From an uncultured Chloroflexota bacterium (GTDB lineage: Bacteria; Chloroflexota; UBA4733): a DNA stretch of 64,000 nt. The first letter of the stretch is position 1, and every line of letters begins with the position of its first letter. The notes below the pieces were generated by a model. The model had not been told where the DNA came from, ran no database searches, and saw only the letters and a program-made list of their open reading frames with translations. The position numbers were made by a program, and so were the translations under genes. Location: NCBI GenBank assembly GCA_937967325.1, contig CALBSQ010000025.1, forward strand, positions 62,001 through 126,000. The letters run 5' to 3'. Shown here in pieces: positions 1 through 8,726 of the stretch.

Positions 1-458
1 ATCCCCAGCAGGTGCAGGACTGGGACCTGGCCCTCTCCGTCAAGGGTCCGGCGAAGCGCGCCGCCTCCGGCTCGATCGACGCCTGGGGCCTCTGGGACGC
101 CACCAAGGACAAGGACGCGGTGTGGGAGTTCAACAAGTTCCTACAGAGCGCCGGCTACCTCGACCTGCAGTGTCAGTTGGGCGCGATGCAGCACCCGCGC
201 GGCTCAATGCAGGACCGCTACGTGCAGCTCATGAAGCAGCAGTATCCGGCGCTGGCCGACAAGAACCTGGAGGCGTTCGCGGACGTCGTGCGCAACAAGT
301 ATGCCTACCCCAACGGCGGCATCTTCGCGAAGGACCAGCAGTGCTGGGACCTCTACACCCAGGCCTACACCAACTCGATCATGAAGAACCAACAGCCGGT
401 GAAGGCGGCGTTCGAGGACGCCGCGCGACAAGCTGAGGGCGTGCTGGCCCAGCCGTAG
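1..458 (+). CDS. Extracellular solute-binding protein, ABC transporter (C-terminal part)
   Basis: The reading frame is open from the left edge of the window and ends at a TAG, so only the last ~151 residues are present. The visible part matches the C-terminal lobe of family 1 carbohydrate-binding proteins: a segment with 'GLWDATKDKD' where these proteins carry 'A..W.F.kfl', followed by 'WDLYTQAYTN' and the terminal helix 'VKAAFEDAARQAEGVL' that ends many of these proteins. In such systems the lipoprotein captures a sugar or oligosaccharide outside the cell and delivers it to two membrane permeases. The permeases are not in view; they would lie to the left or elsewhere. The next gene is convergent, 20 bases away. 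Confidence 0.75.
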   Translation, partial: PQQVQDWDLALSVKGPAKRAASGSIDAWGLWDATKDKDAVWEFNKFLQSAGYLDLQCQLGAMQHPRGSMQDRYVQLMKQQYPALADKNLEAFADVVRNKYAYPNGGIFAKDQQCWDLYTQAYTNSIMKNQQPVKAAFEDAARQAEGVLAQP

Positions 459-477
459 TGACGGCGCCAAAGGCTGA

Positions 478-1782
478 TCAGGCCAGCGCGCCCGTGACCT
501 TGGCAAAAGCGCGTACCACGTCGCGCGCATCCTGGTCCGTGTACTCCGGTGAGACGGCGAGAATGAGGGCGCGGGACAACAGGTCCTCCGTCCGCGGGCA
601 AAGGCCGGGCGGGTAGGGCCTGCCGCCCTGCCGGAGCAGCGGCGTCCCGTTGGTCCAGACGGGCTGGAGCGACTGCAGTTGGGGCAGCGCATACACCGGC
701 TTGCCGCCGTAGATCCAGGACAGGGGCACTCCTTCCGCACGGAGCGCCGTTTGATAGGCGCCGGCGGCAGCGGCGTCAGGGAAGATCACGCCCACGGCGA
801 TGCCGCAATCGCCCTCGGGATCGGGCACAGCGCGGAGTCCGAACGGCGGCGTCGCGCGTCCCGCGCGGATCTCGCGCAGCCCCCGGATGATGGTGTGCTG
901 CGCTTGCCGCGTACGTTGCAGCACTTGATCTAGCTTGCGCACCTGCGCCAGGGCGACGGCCCCGGTGAGCTCATTCATCCGGAACGCGGCGCCGACAAAG
1001 GGCTCGAGCGCGGGTGGCGAGAGGGGCGATCCCACCGGCTCGTTCAGCGACGCCGGAACACCGCCGGCGCGGAGGCTGCCGTGGTCGTGATAGCGGACGG
1101 CTCGCTCGTACACGATGGGATCACCGGTGAGCGCTACCCCACCTTCACCGGCGGTGATCACCTTCACGCTTTGGAGCGAGTAGATGCCGGCGTCGCCGAA
1201 AGTGCCGACGGCTTGCCCCCGGAACATCGAGCCGCAGCTCCAGGCGCCGTTCTCCAGCACCAGCAGGTCGTGGCGGCGCGCTACCTCCACGATGGCGTCG
1301 ATGCGGCAGGCGGCCCCATGGACGTGGAGGGGCATCACCACGCGTGTCCGTTCCGAGATGCGTCGCTCGAAGTTGGCCGGGTCGAGTCCGAAACCCTCGT
1401 CGATCTCGGCGAACACCGGCACGGCTCCGAGACGCAGCGCCGCCTCTGGCGAAGAGATGAAGTTCAGCGCCGGCATGATGACTTCGTCGCCCGGCCCGAT
1501 GCCCAGGCCGGCCAGCGCCACCTCCAGGGCTGCAGTGCCCGACGTCACTGCCAGCGCGTATTTGCTCCCCGTCCGCCGGCACAGCTCGCGTTCGAAGGCG
1601 GCCACCCGAGTGGGCGGCGTCATGCCGGACACTCGCGAGAGGGACCGCCCCTCCAGGACTGCCAGCACCTCGGCCTTCTCCTCCTCGCCGACCATGCGCG
1701 TACCGATGAACCCGGCTGGCAGCGGCGTCGTCCTTATCGGCGGCCCGCCGTCCCGCGCTAATCGTTCCAACTCTGTCGGCAC
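478..1782 (-). CDS. DegT/DnrJ/EryC1/StrS family PLP-dependent aminotransferase
   Basis: The 434-residue protein fits the sugar aminotransferase family that transfers an amino group to keto-sugars, usually for surface polysaccharides or modified sugars. The PLP-binding region is seen in 'VTSGTAALEVAL' near residues 85-96. The Schiff-base lysine lies in 'SVKVITAGEGG' at about residue 207. I chose the GTG at 1782 because AAGGAG sits a few bases upstream; the frame remains open to 1815 but without a better site. It is alone on its strand here, with a 241-base gap to the next gene upstream. The substrate cannot be read from the sequence. Confidence 0.85.
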   Translation of the reverse strand: MPTELERLARDGGPPIRTTPLPAGFIGTRMVGEEEKAEVLAVLEGRSLSRVSGMTPPTRVAAFERELCRRTGSKYALAVTSGTAALEVALAGLGIGPGDEVIMPALNFISSPEAALRLGAVPVFAEIDEGFGLDPANFERRISERTRVVMPLHVHGAACRIDAIVEVARRHDLLVLENGAWSCGSMFRGQAVGTFGDAGIYSLQSVKVITAGEGGVALTGDPIVYERAVRYHDHGSLRAGGVPASLNEPVGSPLSPPALEPFVGAAFRMNELTGAVALAQVRKLDQVLQRTRQAQHTIIRGLREIRAGRATPPFGLRAVPDPEGDCGIAVGVIFPDAAAAGAYQTALRAEGVPLSWIYGGKPVYALPQLQSLQPVWTNGTPLLRQGGRPYPPGLCPRTEDLLSRALILAVSPEYTDQDARDVVRAFAKVTGALA

Positions 1783-2023
1783 TGTCGCTCCTTTGACGGT
1801 GGCTGCACTGCCCACCAGCCGTCACGGACGGGGCAGCGTCGCCGGCAAGTGTATATGCTGGGCGTTGCCGAGGGTTGGGCGGTTGCGGTGATGTCTCAGC
1901 GGCCACGCGGCGGCGTTGGCTGGTGCGGTAGCCAGGGCGCATGCCATGCGCCCCTACCAGCCGCCCCAGAATGCCACCGTCCAAGACAAGCGACCCACAT
2001 GAGGGCCGTTTGTCTGCTCGTTC

Positions 2024-4438
2024 TCACGGCGCTCCTCCGGCCGGCTCCGCCAGGTCGAGGGCGAGGAAGGCGGCGGCGACGATATCCTCGACGCTGATGC
2101 CGGAAGCGTGGTAGAGATCCTGTAACGAGCCTGACTGCCCGAACTGATCGACGCCGAGCGGGACGATGGGGGCGCCGAATGCCCCTCCGAGGAAAGACAG
2201 GCTGTGGGCAGACGCGTCGTGTACGGTCACAATGGGCATGCGACGCTCGGGGCGCGGGAAGAGAGTATCCAGGTGCCCGAGCTGATCAGCGGCAGCAGCG
2301 GACTGGCGACGGCGGCTCGCTCGCAACTCGGTGAAGAGGCGGCCGGGGCTCGTCACCATTGTGACGTTGGCGGCGATCCCTTCGGTTGCTAGAACATGCG
2401 CCGCTTGCCATGCCTCGGGCAACATCGCTCCACAGGCGACGAGCTGCACGGTTTCGGCGATGGTAGCGCCGGTCGCCAGCTCTCGACCCTCGAGCAGCCG
2501 GTAACCACCGGCGAGCGCCTGGCGCCGCAGCTCGGCGTCCCCCAGGCGCGCCCTCGCCGGCTCGATCAGCGACTGGTCGAGCCGCTTGGTCGAGAGGCGT
2601 AAATAGGTCGAGCGGCCCTGCTCGCGGTCGCAGCACTGCCGCAGCGCGTCGAGCAGCACCCATTCCACTTCCGCGGCGAACGCCGGCTCGTAGTAGGCGA
2701 TGCCCGGCAGCTCGATGCCCAGCGACGCCGTCACGGTCGACTGATGGGCGCCTCCCTCTCTGCTCAGGCTGACGCCCGAAGGGGTGCCGGCGAAGATCAT
2801 CTTCGCGCCGCTGTAGAGTGAATAAATCAGCGCGTCGAGGCCGCGGCAGACGAACGGGTCGTACACCGTGCCGATGGGGAAGAGCTGCTGGCCGCACAAC
2901 TCGTGGGCCAGGCCGAGCTGCCCGAGCAGCATGAACATGTTCATCTCGGAGATGCCCAGCTCGATGTGCCGGCCCCGCGGCGTGGGCTGCCAGCGGACCG
3001 TTCGCGGCCCATTGCCCTGATAGTCGGCATGGATCGCCGGCGAGAAGACGCCGACTTTGTTGATCCAGTTGCTCAGGTGCGTCGAGACGGCGACGTCGGG
3101 CGCCGTGGTGACGATCCGCTCGCCCACCCCGGGCAGGTCGGCCAGCAGCGGCAGCATGCGGCCGAAGGCTTCTTGCGTCGAGACCTTGCTGGGGAAGGAG
3201 ACGCCGATGGATTCCGGGATCGTCGCGGCGGTGATGAGCGGCGCTCGCTCCTCCTGGCCGCGACGCAGCCGCGCGGCTGCCTGCCGGCACCAGCGGCCCT
3301 CGGGTGAGTCGGGCGAGAAGGCGTCCCATTCGGCGCCTTCGGCGATGCCCAGCTCGCGCTGCAGCGCCGCCATCTGGCGGGGGCCGAGCAGCATGGCGTG
3401 GTTGAGCGGGTCGCCGGCGATGGGCAAGCCCCAGCCTTTGATGGTGTAGGCGAAGACGATGGTCGGTCGCGTGTGGTCCTCGTCGGCCTGGACGAAGACG
3501 TGTGTGAGCTCCTCCAGGTCGTGGCCGCCCAGATTGCCGAGCAGCGCCGGCAGCGCCTCGTCGGGCGTCGGCGCCAGCGCCGCCGTGATCTCGGGATCGG
3601 CCGGATCGTCGGGGCCCGTCGGGTGGACGAGTGCGGCGCGGATGGCCGCTCCCGGCCGCCGCAGCAGGGCCTGATACTCCTCGTTGCTCATCTCGTCGAT
3701 CCGGCGGCGCAGGCCAGCGCCGCCAGGCTGCTGGAAGGCTGCCTGCAGATGCCGGCCGTACTTGACTTCGAGCACCCGCCAGCCGGCCGCGCGGAAAAGG
3801 GCTTCCAGCTCGTGGGCCCGGATGCCGGGCACCACCCGGTCGAGGCTTTGCCGGTTGAGATCCACGACGAGCAGGACGTTGCCCAGCCCGCGCAGCGCCT
3901 CCTCGGCGACGGCCTCCCAGACGTTGCCTTCGTCGAGCTCGGCGTCGCCCACGACGGCGACGAAGCGGTGCGAGGTGACCGACCCGAAGTGCAGCGAGGC
4001 GTAGCGGTGGGCGACGGCGGCGAAGGCAGGGGCCACCGCGCCCAGGCCGACCGAGCCGGTGCTGAAGTCGACCTGGTCGGGGTCCTTGGTGCGGCTGGGG
4101 TAGGCTTGCAGCCCGCCAAAGTCGCGCAGCGTCGTGAGGTAGGAGCGGTCGAGGTTGCCCAGCAGGTACTGGATGGCGTGGAAGGCGGGCGAGGCGTGCG
4201 GCTTGACGCTGACGCGGTCGCCGCCGTCGAGGTGGCGGAAGTAGAGGGCGGTCAGGATTGAGACCATCGACGCCGAGGAGGCCTGGTGCCCGCCGACTTT
4301 CATGTCGTCGGGATTAGGTCGCAGGTGGTTGGCGTGATGGATGATCAGGGTGGTGAGCCACAGCACCCGACGCTGAATACGCTCGAGGACATCCGCGCCA
4401 GTCGATTGGCTGGCGGAGGGCGCTTCGACCGGGATCAC
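2024..4438 (-). CDS. Transketolase-like / pyruvate dehydrogenase E1-like thiamine enzyme
   Basis: The ~804-residue protein has the layout of homodimeric E1 (AceE-like) and transketolase enzymes. An N-terminal TPP domain contains 'GDAELDEGNVWEA' with a later Asn in 'VVDLNRQSLD'. A central pyrimidine-binding domain follows, and a C-terminal domain ends with 'GVDQFGQSGSLQDLY'. It probably decarboxylates a 2-oxo acid or transfers a two-carbon unit. No E2 or E3 gene is in the window, so a complete dehydrogenase complex is not shown. The GTG start at 4438 overlaps the TGA of the upstream threonine dehydratase by four bases, so the two are translationally coupled. The frame stays open to 4723, but that extension runs through the upstream gene. 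Confidence 0.8.
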   Translation of the reverse strand: MIPVEAPSASQSTGADVLERIQRRVLWLTTLIIHHANHLRPNPDDMKVGGHQASSASMVSILTALYFRHLDGGDRVSVKPHASPAFHAIQYLLGNLDRSYLTTLRDFGGLQAYPSRTKDPDQVDFSTGSVGLGAVAPAFAAVAHRYASLHFGSVTSHRFVAVVGDAELDEGNVWEAVAEEALRGLGNVLLVVDLNRQSLDRVVPGIRAHELEALFRAAGWRVLEVKYGRHLQAAFQQPGGAGLRRRIDEMSNEEYQALLRRPGAAIRAALVHPTGPDDPADPEITAALAPTPDEALPALLGNLGGHDLEELTHVFVQADEDHTRPTIVFAYTIKGWGLPIAGDPLNHAMLLGPRQMAALQRELGIAEGAEWDAFSPDSPEGRWCRQAAARLRRGQEERAPLITAATIPESIGVSFPSKVSTQEAFGRMLPLLADLPGVGERIVTTAPDVAVSTHLSNWINKVGVFSPAIHADYQGNGPRTVRWQPTPRGRHIELGISEMNMFMLLGQLGLAHELCGQQLFPIGTVYDPFVCRGLDALIYSLYSGAKMIFAGTPSGVSLSREGGAHQSTVTASLGIELPGIAYYEPAFAAEVEWVLLDALRQCCDREQGRSTYLRLSTKRLDQSLIEPARARLGDAELRRQALAGGYRLLEGRELATGATIAETVQLVACGAMLPEAWQAAHVLATEGIAANVTMVTSPGRLFTELRASRRRQSAAAADQLGHLDTLFPRPERRMPIVTVHDASAHSLSFLGGAFGAPIVPLGVDQFGQSGSLQDLYHASGISVEDIVAAAFLALDLAEPAGGAP

Positions 4439-5439
4439 GGCAGTGCTCGCAAGCGAGTCCAAATGTACGGCTCGAAGTTGCCGCCGGTGAGCAGAATGAC
4501 CACCTTCTGGCCGGCGTAGCGGGCGGGATCGGCCAGGAGCGCGGCGAGGCCGGCGGCGCCGGCGCCTTCCGGGAGATGGCCGGTCTCGGCGAGCATGACT
4601 AGCGCAGCCTCGGCCAGCTCGTCGTCGCTGACCAGTGCCATCTCGTCGACGCCCTGCCGGATGTACGGGAAGGCGAGTCGGCAGGCGTAGGTCGTCGCCA
4701 AGCCGCCGGCGAAGGTCTCGCAAGGAGACGGACCAACGATCTCACCCGCGCGCCAGGAATTGTAGACGGCGGGCGCCAATGACGACTGCACGCCCGTTAG
4801 GATCGCTTCTGGTCGGATGGCATTGACGACGAGCGCGCAGGCGGCGATCAGGTTTCCGCCGCCTACCTGGACGACCATGCGCTGGAAATCGGGGAGCTGC
4901 TCGATCACTTCGAGCGCCAGAGTGGCGCAGCCGGCCAGCACATCGGGGTGCTCACCGTCCTCGACGTACTCGAGGTTTGCATCGTTGGCGAGCCGCGTCG
5001 CGACCTCGACGGATTCGCCCAGGTCGTCGCCCACGACCTGCAGTTCGGCGCCAAGGCGCCGGATTGCCGCCATCTTCTGCTCGGTCGTCGTCGTCGGGAC
5101 CACCACGACCGAGCGGCGCTGGAACAGCTGCGCGGCCAGCGCGACGCCCTGACCGTGGTTGCCCGTGGAGGCGCAGACCACGCCCGCCTTGTCGGCGGCC
5201 AGGCGGCTGAGGCAGTAGATGGCTCCGCGGGCCTTGAAGGACCGGATCGGGGACATGTTCTCGTACTTGACGTACACCTCGCCCCCGACGCGCCGGCTGA
5301 GCCCGTGGGAATAGAGCAAGGGAGTTGGCGACAGGTAACGACCGACAACCTGGCGCGCTCGGTACACGTCTGCTAACGACACCGACGACATCCGATCCCC
5401 CTGGTCCGCCGATCCTTGCGTCACGATAGTATCGGTCAT
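4435..5439 (-). CDS. Threonine/serine dehydratase (PLP-dependent lyase)
   Basis: This 334-residue fold-type II PLP enzyme deaminates L-threonine or L-serine to the 2-oxo acid and ammonia. The cofactor lysine is in 'IRSFKARGA' at about residue 69, 'STGNHGQGVA' is the substrate loop, and 'QVGGGNLIA' is the glycine-rich phosphate-binding loop. There is no C-terminal ACT domain, so it resembles the catabolic form more than the feedback-inhibited IlvA. The ATG at 5439 is the first residue before the conserved part with no overlap into the divergent promoter; the frame runs upstream to 5532. It overlaps the following E1-like gene by four bases, which suggests its oxo-acid product feeds that enzyme. 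Confidence 0.85.
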   Translation of the reverse strand: MTDTIVTQGSADQGDRMSSVSLADVYRARQVVGRYLSPTPLLYSHGLSRRVGGEVYVKYENMSPIRSFKARGAIYCLSRLAADKAGVVCASTGNHGQGVALAAQLFQRRSVVVVPTTTTEQKMAAIRRLGAELQVVGDDLGESVEVATRLANDANLEYVEDGEHPDVLAGCATLALEVIEQLPDFQRMVVQVGGGNLIAACALVVNAIRPEAILTGVQSSLAPAVYNSWRAGEIVGPSPCETFAGGLATTYACRLAFPYIRQGVDEMALVSDDELAEAALVMLAETGHLPEGAGAAGLAALLADPARYAGQKVVILLTGGNFEPYIWTRLRALP

Positions 5440-5484
5440 CGGGCCGTGGCGCCAGACCAGGGGTTGCCTTCCTCGATACATGTT

Positions 5485-5498
5485 GCTACGGTAGTAGC
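5485..5498. promoter_or_regulatory. Short inverted repeat between divergent genes, possible operator
   Basis: GCTAC-ggta-GTAGC lies in the 132-base gap between the threonine dehydratase and the divergent SBP gene. The position suits a regulator site, but the arms are only five bases, so chance is a real alternative. Confidence 0.25.
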
Positions 5499-5571
5499 GC
5501 GTGATCCTGCGCGACCGGGCGACCCCGGGCACGCCGGAACGTATTCCCGAACAGCGATAGGAGTGGTTGGC

Positions 5572-7134
5572 ATGGGAGATGTAGCGCGATCCGCGGATGG
5601 CGGCGACAGCGCCGCGGCGCTATCAAGGCGAGCGACCTTGCGCCTTCTTGGTATCACTGGGATTGTGGTTGGCGCCACCAGTCTGCTGGCTGCCTGTGGG
5701 GCCGGAACGGTCGCGACGCCGCCGGCAACTCCCCCGCCAACCTCCGGCGCCGCCTCAGCGGCGGTTGCATCTTCGACTGCCGCTATCACCAGTGCCGCTT
5801 CTACCACGCCGGCCGCCACGACGTCGACCAGCGCGGCAGCATCCACGCCGGCAGCGGCGACCACGGCGTCGGCCGTGTCCAGTGCCACATCGACGGCGGC
5901 CGCTCCTGTTGCAAGCAGCGGGGGGGCTGTCCCGGCGGCCACGGGCGCCGTGGAGTTCTGGCATATCTGGAGTACCGGCCCCCAACGGCAGTGGCTGCTG
6001 CAAGCGCTGGCGGCGTTGCACACGAAGTCGCCGGGCCTCCAGGTTCAGGAGTCGGCCAGGGACTTCTGGACCTTCCAGGAGAAGGTGACGGCGGCCGCGG
6101 CCGCTGGTACGCCACCGGACGTGACGATGGCCGACGCCATCACGGCGCCGCTACGCGGCCTCAGCGGTGAGAACGCCTCGCTGGACGCCAGGATCGCCCG
6201 CGACGGCGTCCAGCTCACCGATCTGGTGGACTATCAGGCCAAGATGGTGGCCTATGGTGGCAAGATCTGGGGCTTGCCCTTCCGCCCCGATACGCGCATC
6301 CTGTTCTATAACAAGCCGCTGCTCCAGGCTGCCGGCATCGATCCATCCAAGCCGCCGGCAAGCTGGGACACGCTCTGGAGCCAGGCTCAGCAACTGACCA
6401 AGAAGGGGGCGGATGGCAAGTACGCCCAGCTCGGCTTCTATCCCAGCCTGGGCAATCTCTGGTTCTGGACGATGGCCTGGACCGACGGCGCCGAGTTTGT
6501 CGACGCCAAGAACGTGCCCACGCTCGCCACCGACCCGATCCTGGAGACGCTGGAGTGGTACGTGCAATGGGCACAGCAGTATGGCGATGCCACCGTGAAC
6601 CAGTGGAATAAGGATCTCTCCTCTGGTCCCGGCAAGGACCCGTTTAGCCTGGAGAAGCTGGCGCTGGACGTCAATACCAACAGTTACTCCGCCACGCTCA
6701 AGCAGGCCGCGCCCAACGTGAGCTGGGGCGTCGCGCTGATCCCCTACAAGGTCAAAGAGGCCAGCTGGGGCGCCGGCTTCGACCTGGAGATACCGGCCGG
6801 AGCCAAGCACCCCGATGGCGCCTGGGAGCTGATCAAGTGGCTCGACCTCGACCCGGAGATGAACCGTCAGGCGATCCTCACGACGGACTCCTTGGTAGCG
6901 GTCAAGGCGGTCAACGGCAACGCGGAGTTCACCAAGGACCCGGTGTGGAAGACGGTCGTCGACAGCAGCGCCGTCACGCGAGCCTTGCCGCAAGTGCCCG
7001 AGGCGCACGACTGGTCCAACAAGCTATACACCCACGTCACCGCCGCCATCGCCGGCAAGGAGGCGCCCAAAGACGCGCTGGCCAAGGCGCAGGCCGAGGT
7101 GACGGGCGAGTACCAGGCCAACAAGAAGGGGTGA
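5572..7134 (+). CDS. Extracellular solute-binding lipoprotein, carbohydrate ABC transporter (orphan)
   Basis: The 520-residue protein starts at an ATG preceded by AGGAG. It has an N-terminal 'SRRATLRLLG' leader, a hydrophobic stretch and the lipobox 'LLAAC' near residue 42, then an Ala/Thr/Pro/Ser-rich linker of roughly 80 residues. The mature part has family 1 SBP features: 'EFWHIWSTGPQRQWL', 'GTPPDVTMADAI', 'KIWGLPFRPDTRILFYNKPLL' and 'PPASWDTLWSQAQQLT'. It would tether to the outer face of the membrane and bind a carbohydrate. No permease gene adjoins it: the divergent neighbour is a threonine dehydratase and the downstream neighbour is a convergent sulfatase. It must therefore share permeases encoded elsewhere. 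Confidence 0.88.
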   Translation: MGDVARSADGGDSAAALSRRATLRLLGITGIVVGATSLLAACGAGTVATPPATPPPTSGAASAAVASSTAAITSAASTTPAATTSTSAAASTPAAATTASAVSSATSTAAAPVASSGGAVPAATGAVEFWHIWSTGPQRQWLLQALAALHTKSPGLQVQESARDFWTFQEKVTAAAAAGTPPDVTMADAITAPLRGLSGENASLDARIARDGVQLTDLVDYQAKMVAYGGKIWGLPFRPDTRILFYNKPLLQAAGIDPSKPPASWDTLWSQAQQLTKKGADGKYAQLGFYPSLGNLWFWTMAWTDGAEFVDAKNVPTLATDPILETLEWYVQWAQQYGDATVNQWNKDLSSGPGKDPFSLEKLALDVNTNSYSATLKQAAPNVSWGVALIPYKVKEASWGAGFDLEIPAGAKHPDGAWELIKWLDLDPEMNRQAILTTDSLVAVKAVNGNAEFTKDPVWKTVVDSSAVTRALPQVPEAHDWSNKLYTHVTAAIAGKEAPKDALAKAQAEVTGEYQANKKG

Positions 7135-7147
7135 GCCCGGTCGGGCT
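7134..7147. terminator. Hairpin between convergent SBP and sulfatase genes
   Basis: AGCCCG-gt-CGGGCT is a perfect six-base-pair stem that begins on the last base of the SBP stop codon and lies before the end of the convergent sulfatase gene. No T-run follows, so it is only terminator-like. Confidence 0.35.
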
Positions 7148-7157
7148 AACCTGTGGC

Positions 7158-8726
7158 CTACTCCCTGGCGCGATCACGCTGCCGGTCGGCTAACAGACGC
7201 TCATCCAGGTGCTCCCCAGCACCGATCCCGCGTAGCGCGCTGATGGGATCAGCCGGAACAGCCACGCTCGGCGCCGGCGTGAAAGGGATCTTGACGCCGT
7301 CGGCCTTGACCGCCTCAGGTCCACCCGCGGCGTCGAGGCGTTGTCGCTGGGCCTGTTTCGCGCGGCGATCGACCGCTTCCGGATCGGCGATGGCGCGCAG
7401 CTCCTGCTCGCAGGCGGCCAGCGCTGCCGCGTGCGCGGGATCGTCGGCGAGGTCGTGGCACTCGTCCGGGTCGCGCTCCAGATCGAAGAGCTGTGGCGGG
7501 TAGCCGACGAAGTGGACGTACTTGTAGCGCTGGTTGCGCAGCATGAAGATGCCGCTCGGCGAGAAGATGGCGTGGTATTCGCTGAGGACGGTGCGGGGCT
7601 GGTCAGTCTCATTTGCCATTTGCCACAGGGAGGAGCCGGAGAGGTCGGCGTCTTCGGCGGTGAGCTCGGCGCCGACCCCTTCCACGATGGTCGGGAAGCA
7701 GTCCAGCAGGGACACGTTGGTGTTGACGGCGTGTCCCATGGGAACGTCGGGGCCGGCCAGGATCAGCGGCACGCTCACCGACGCCTCGTACATCGAGCTC
7801 TTCCACCAGAGGCCGTGCTCACCCAGCATCTCGCCGTGGTCGGAGGTGTAGACGATGCGGGTGTCGTCACCCAGGCCGGCATCGTCGAGCGCCTCCAGGA
7901 CAACCGCGACCTGGGCGTCCATGAAGCTGACCAGGCCGTAATAGGCGGCAATGGCATTGCGGATCGTGGCCTCGTCGAAGGGCTGGTCCAGGGCTTGCTG
8001 CCGCCGCTGCTGCTCCAGCTCGGGGTGGCGGGGCCAGGAATCGAGCGACCACTGGATGGGCAGCGGCAAGGAGTCGGATGGGTGGAGGGAGAAGTACTCC
8101 CGTGGCGCGATCAGCGGGAAGTGCGGCGTCACGAAGGAGACGAACAGGCACCAGGGTTTGCTGTGCTCCTGCGCCTCCTCTCGCAGCCACCGCGCCGCGG
8201 CCTGAGCGATGGAACGGTCGTAGCGGGTGTAGTCCGACTCGCCGGCTCGCGCTTCCAGCACCTGGCGGCGGCTGTGCGGTCGCACCGGCATGTCCGCGCG
8301 CAGCAGCCCGTAGAGGTCGCCCTTACCCTCCAGCACGTGCATGGGCAGCCGCTGGTCGGGGAAGCCGCTGGGATCGCCCACCCGGCGGTAGTGCAGCTTG
8401 CCGATGGTCGTGACGGTATGACCTTGCGCGGTCAGCCGGTGTCCCCAACTCGGCGCCTCGGTACCGACGTAGGGCGAGGCGTTGTCCCAGGCCCCGATCT
8501 GGTGGGCGTAGCGACCGGTGGCGAAGCTGGCCCGCGACGGCACGCAGATGGGCGTGTTGCAGCAAGAGTGGAGGAAGCGCGTCCCCTGCGCTGCCAGCGA
8601 GTCCAGGGTTGGGGACTTGACGACCGCGTTCCCATAGCAGCCTAGAACGTGCGGGCTGTGCTGATCGGACATGATCAAGAGCAGGTTGGCCGGTCGCATT
8701 GGCGACTGAGCGGATGCGGATGCCAC
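7158..8726 (-). CDS. Sulfatase (type I, formylglycine-dependent)
   Basis: This ~522-residue alkaline-phosphatase-superfamily hydrolase removes sulfate esters. The activation motif C-x-P-S-R is seen as 'CVPSR' with Cys at about residue 61; this Cys must be converted to formylglycine. The metal site includes 'IMSDQHSPH' near the start and 'YTSDHGEMLGEHGLW' later. I see no secretion signal, so it may act in the cytoplasm on imported sulfated compounds. The GTG at 8726 abuts the TAG of the upstream PhyH gene, so the two form an operon. An ATG at 8699 is an alternative start. Adjacent PhyH and sulfatase genes suggest a shared, unidentified substrate. Confidence 0.88.
   Translation of the reverse strand: MASASAQSPMRPANLLLIMSDQHSPHVLGCYGNAVVKSPTLDSLAAQGTRFLHSCCNTPICVPSRASFATGRYAHQIGAWDNASPYVGTEAPSWGHRLTAQGHTVTTIGKLHYRRVGDPSGFPDQRLPMHVLEGKGDLYGLLRADMPVRPHSRRQVLEARAGESDYTRYDRSIAQAAARWLREEAQEHSKPWCLFVSFVTPHFPLIAPREYFSLHPSDSLPLPIQWSLDSWPRHPELEQQRRQQALDQPFDEATIRNAIAAYYGLVSFMDAQVAVVLEALDDAGLGDDTRIVYTSDHGEMLGEHGLWWKSSMYEASVSVPLILAGPDVPMGHAVNTNVSLLDCFPTIVEGVGAELTAEDADLSGSSLWQMANETDQPRTVLSEYHAIFSPSGIFMLRNQRYKYVHFVGYPPQLFDLERDPDECHDLADDPAHAAALAACEQELRAIADPEAVDRRAKQAQRQRLDAAGGPEAVKADGVKIPFTPAPSVAVPADPISALRGIGAGEHLDERLLADRQRDRARE

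Noticed and set aside
2024..4723. Longer form of the E1/transketolase gene starting near 4723
   Set aside because: The extra N-terminal part is Arg-rich and is a shadow of the threonine dehydratase gene; GTG 4438 overlapping the upstream stop is better.
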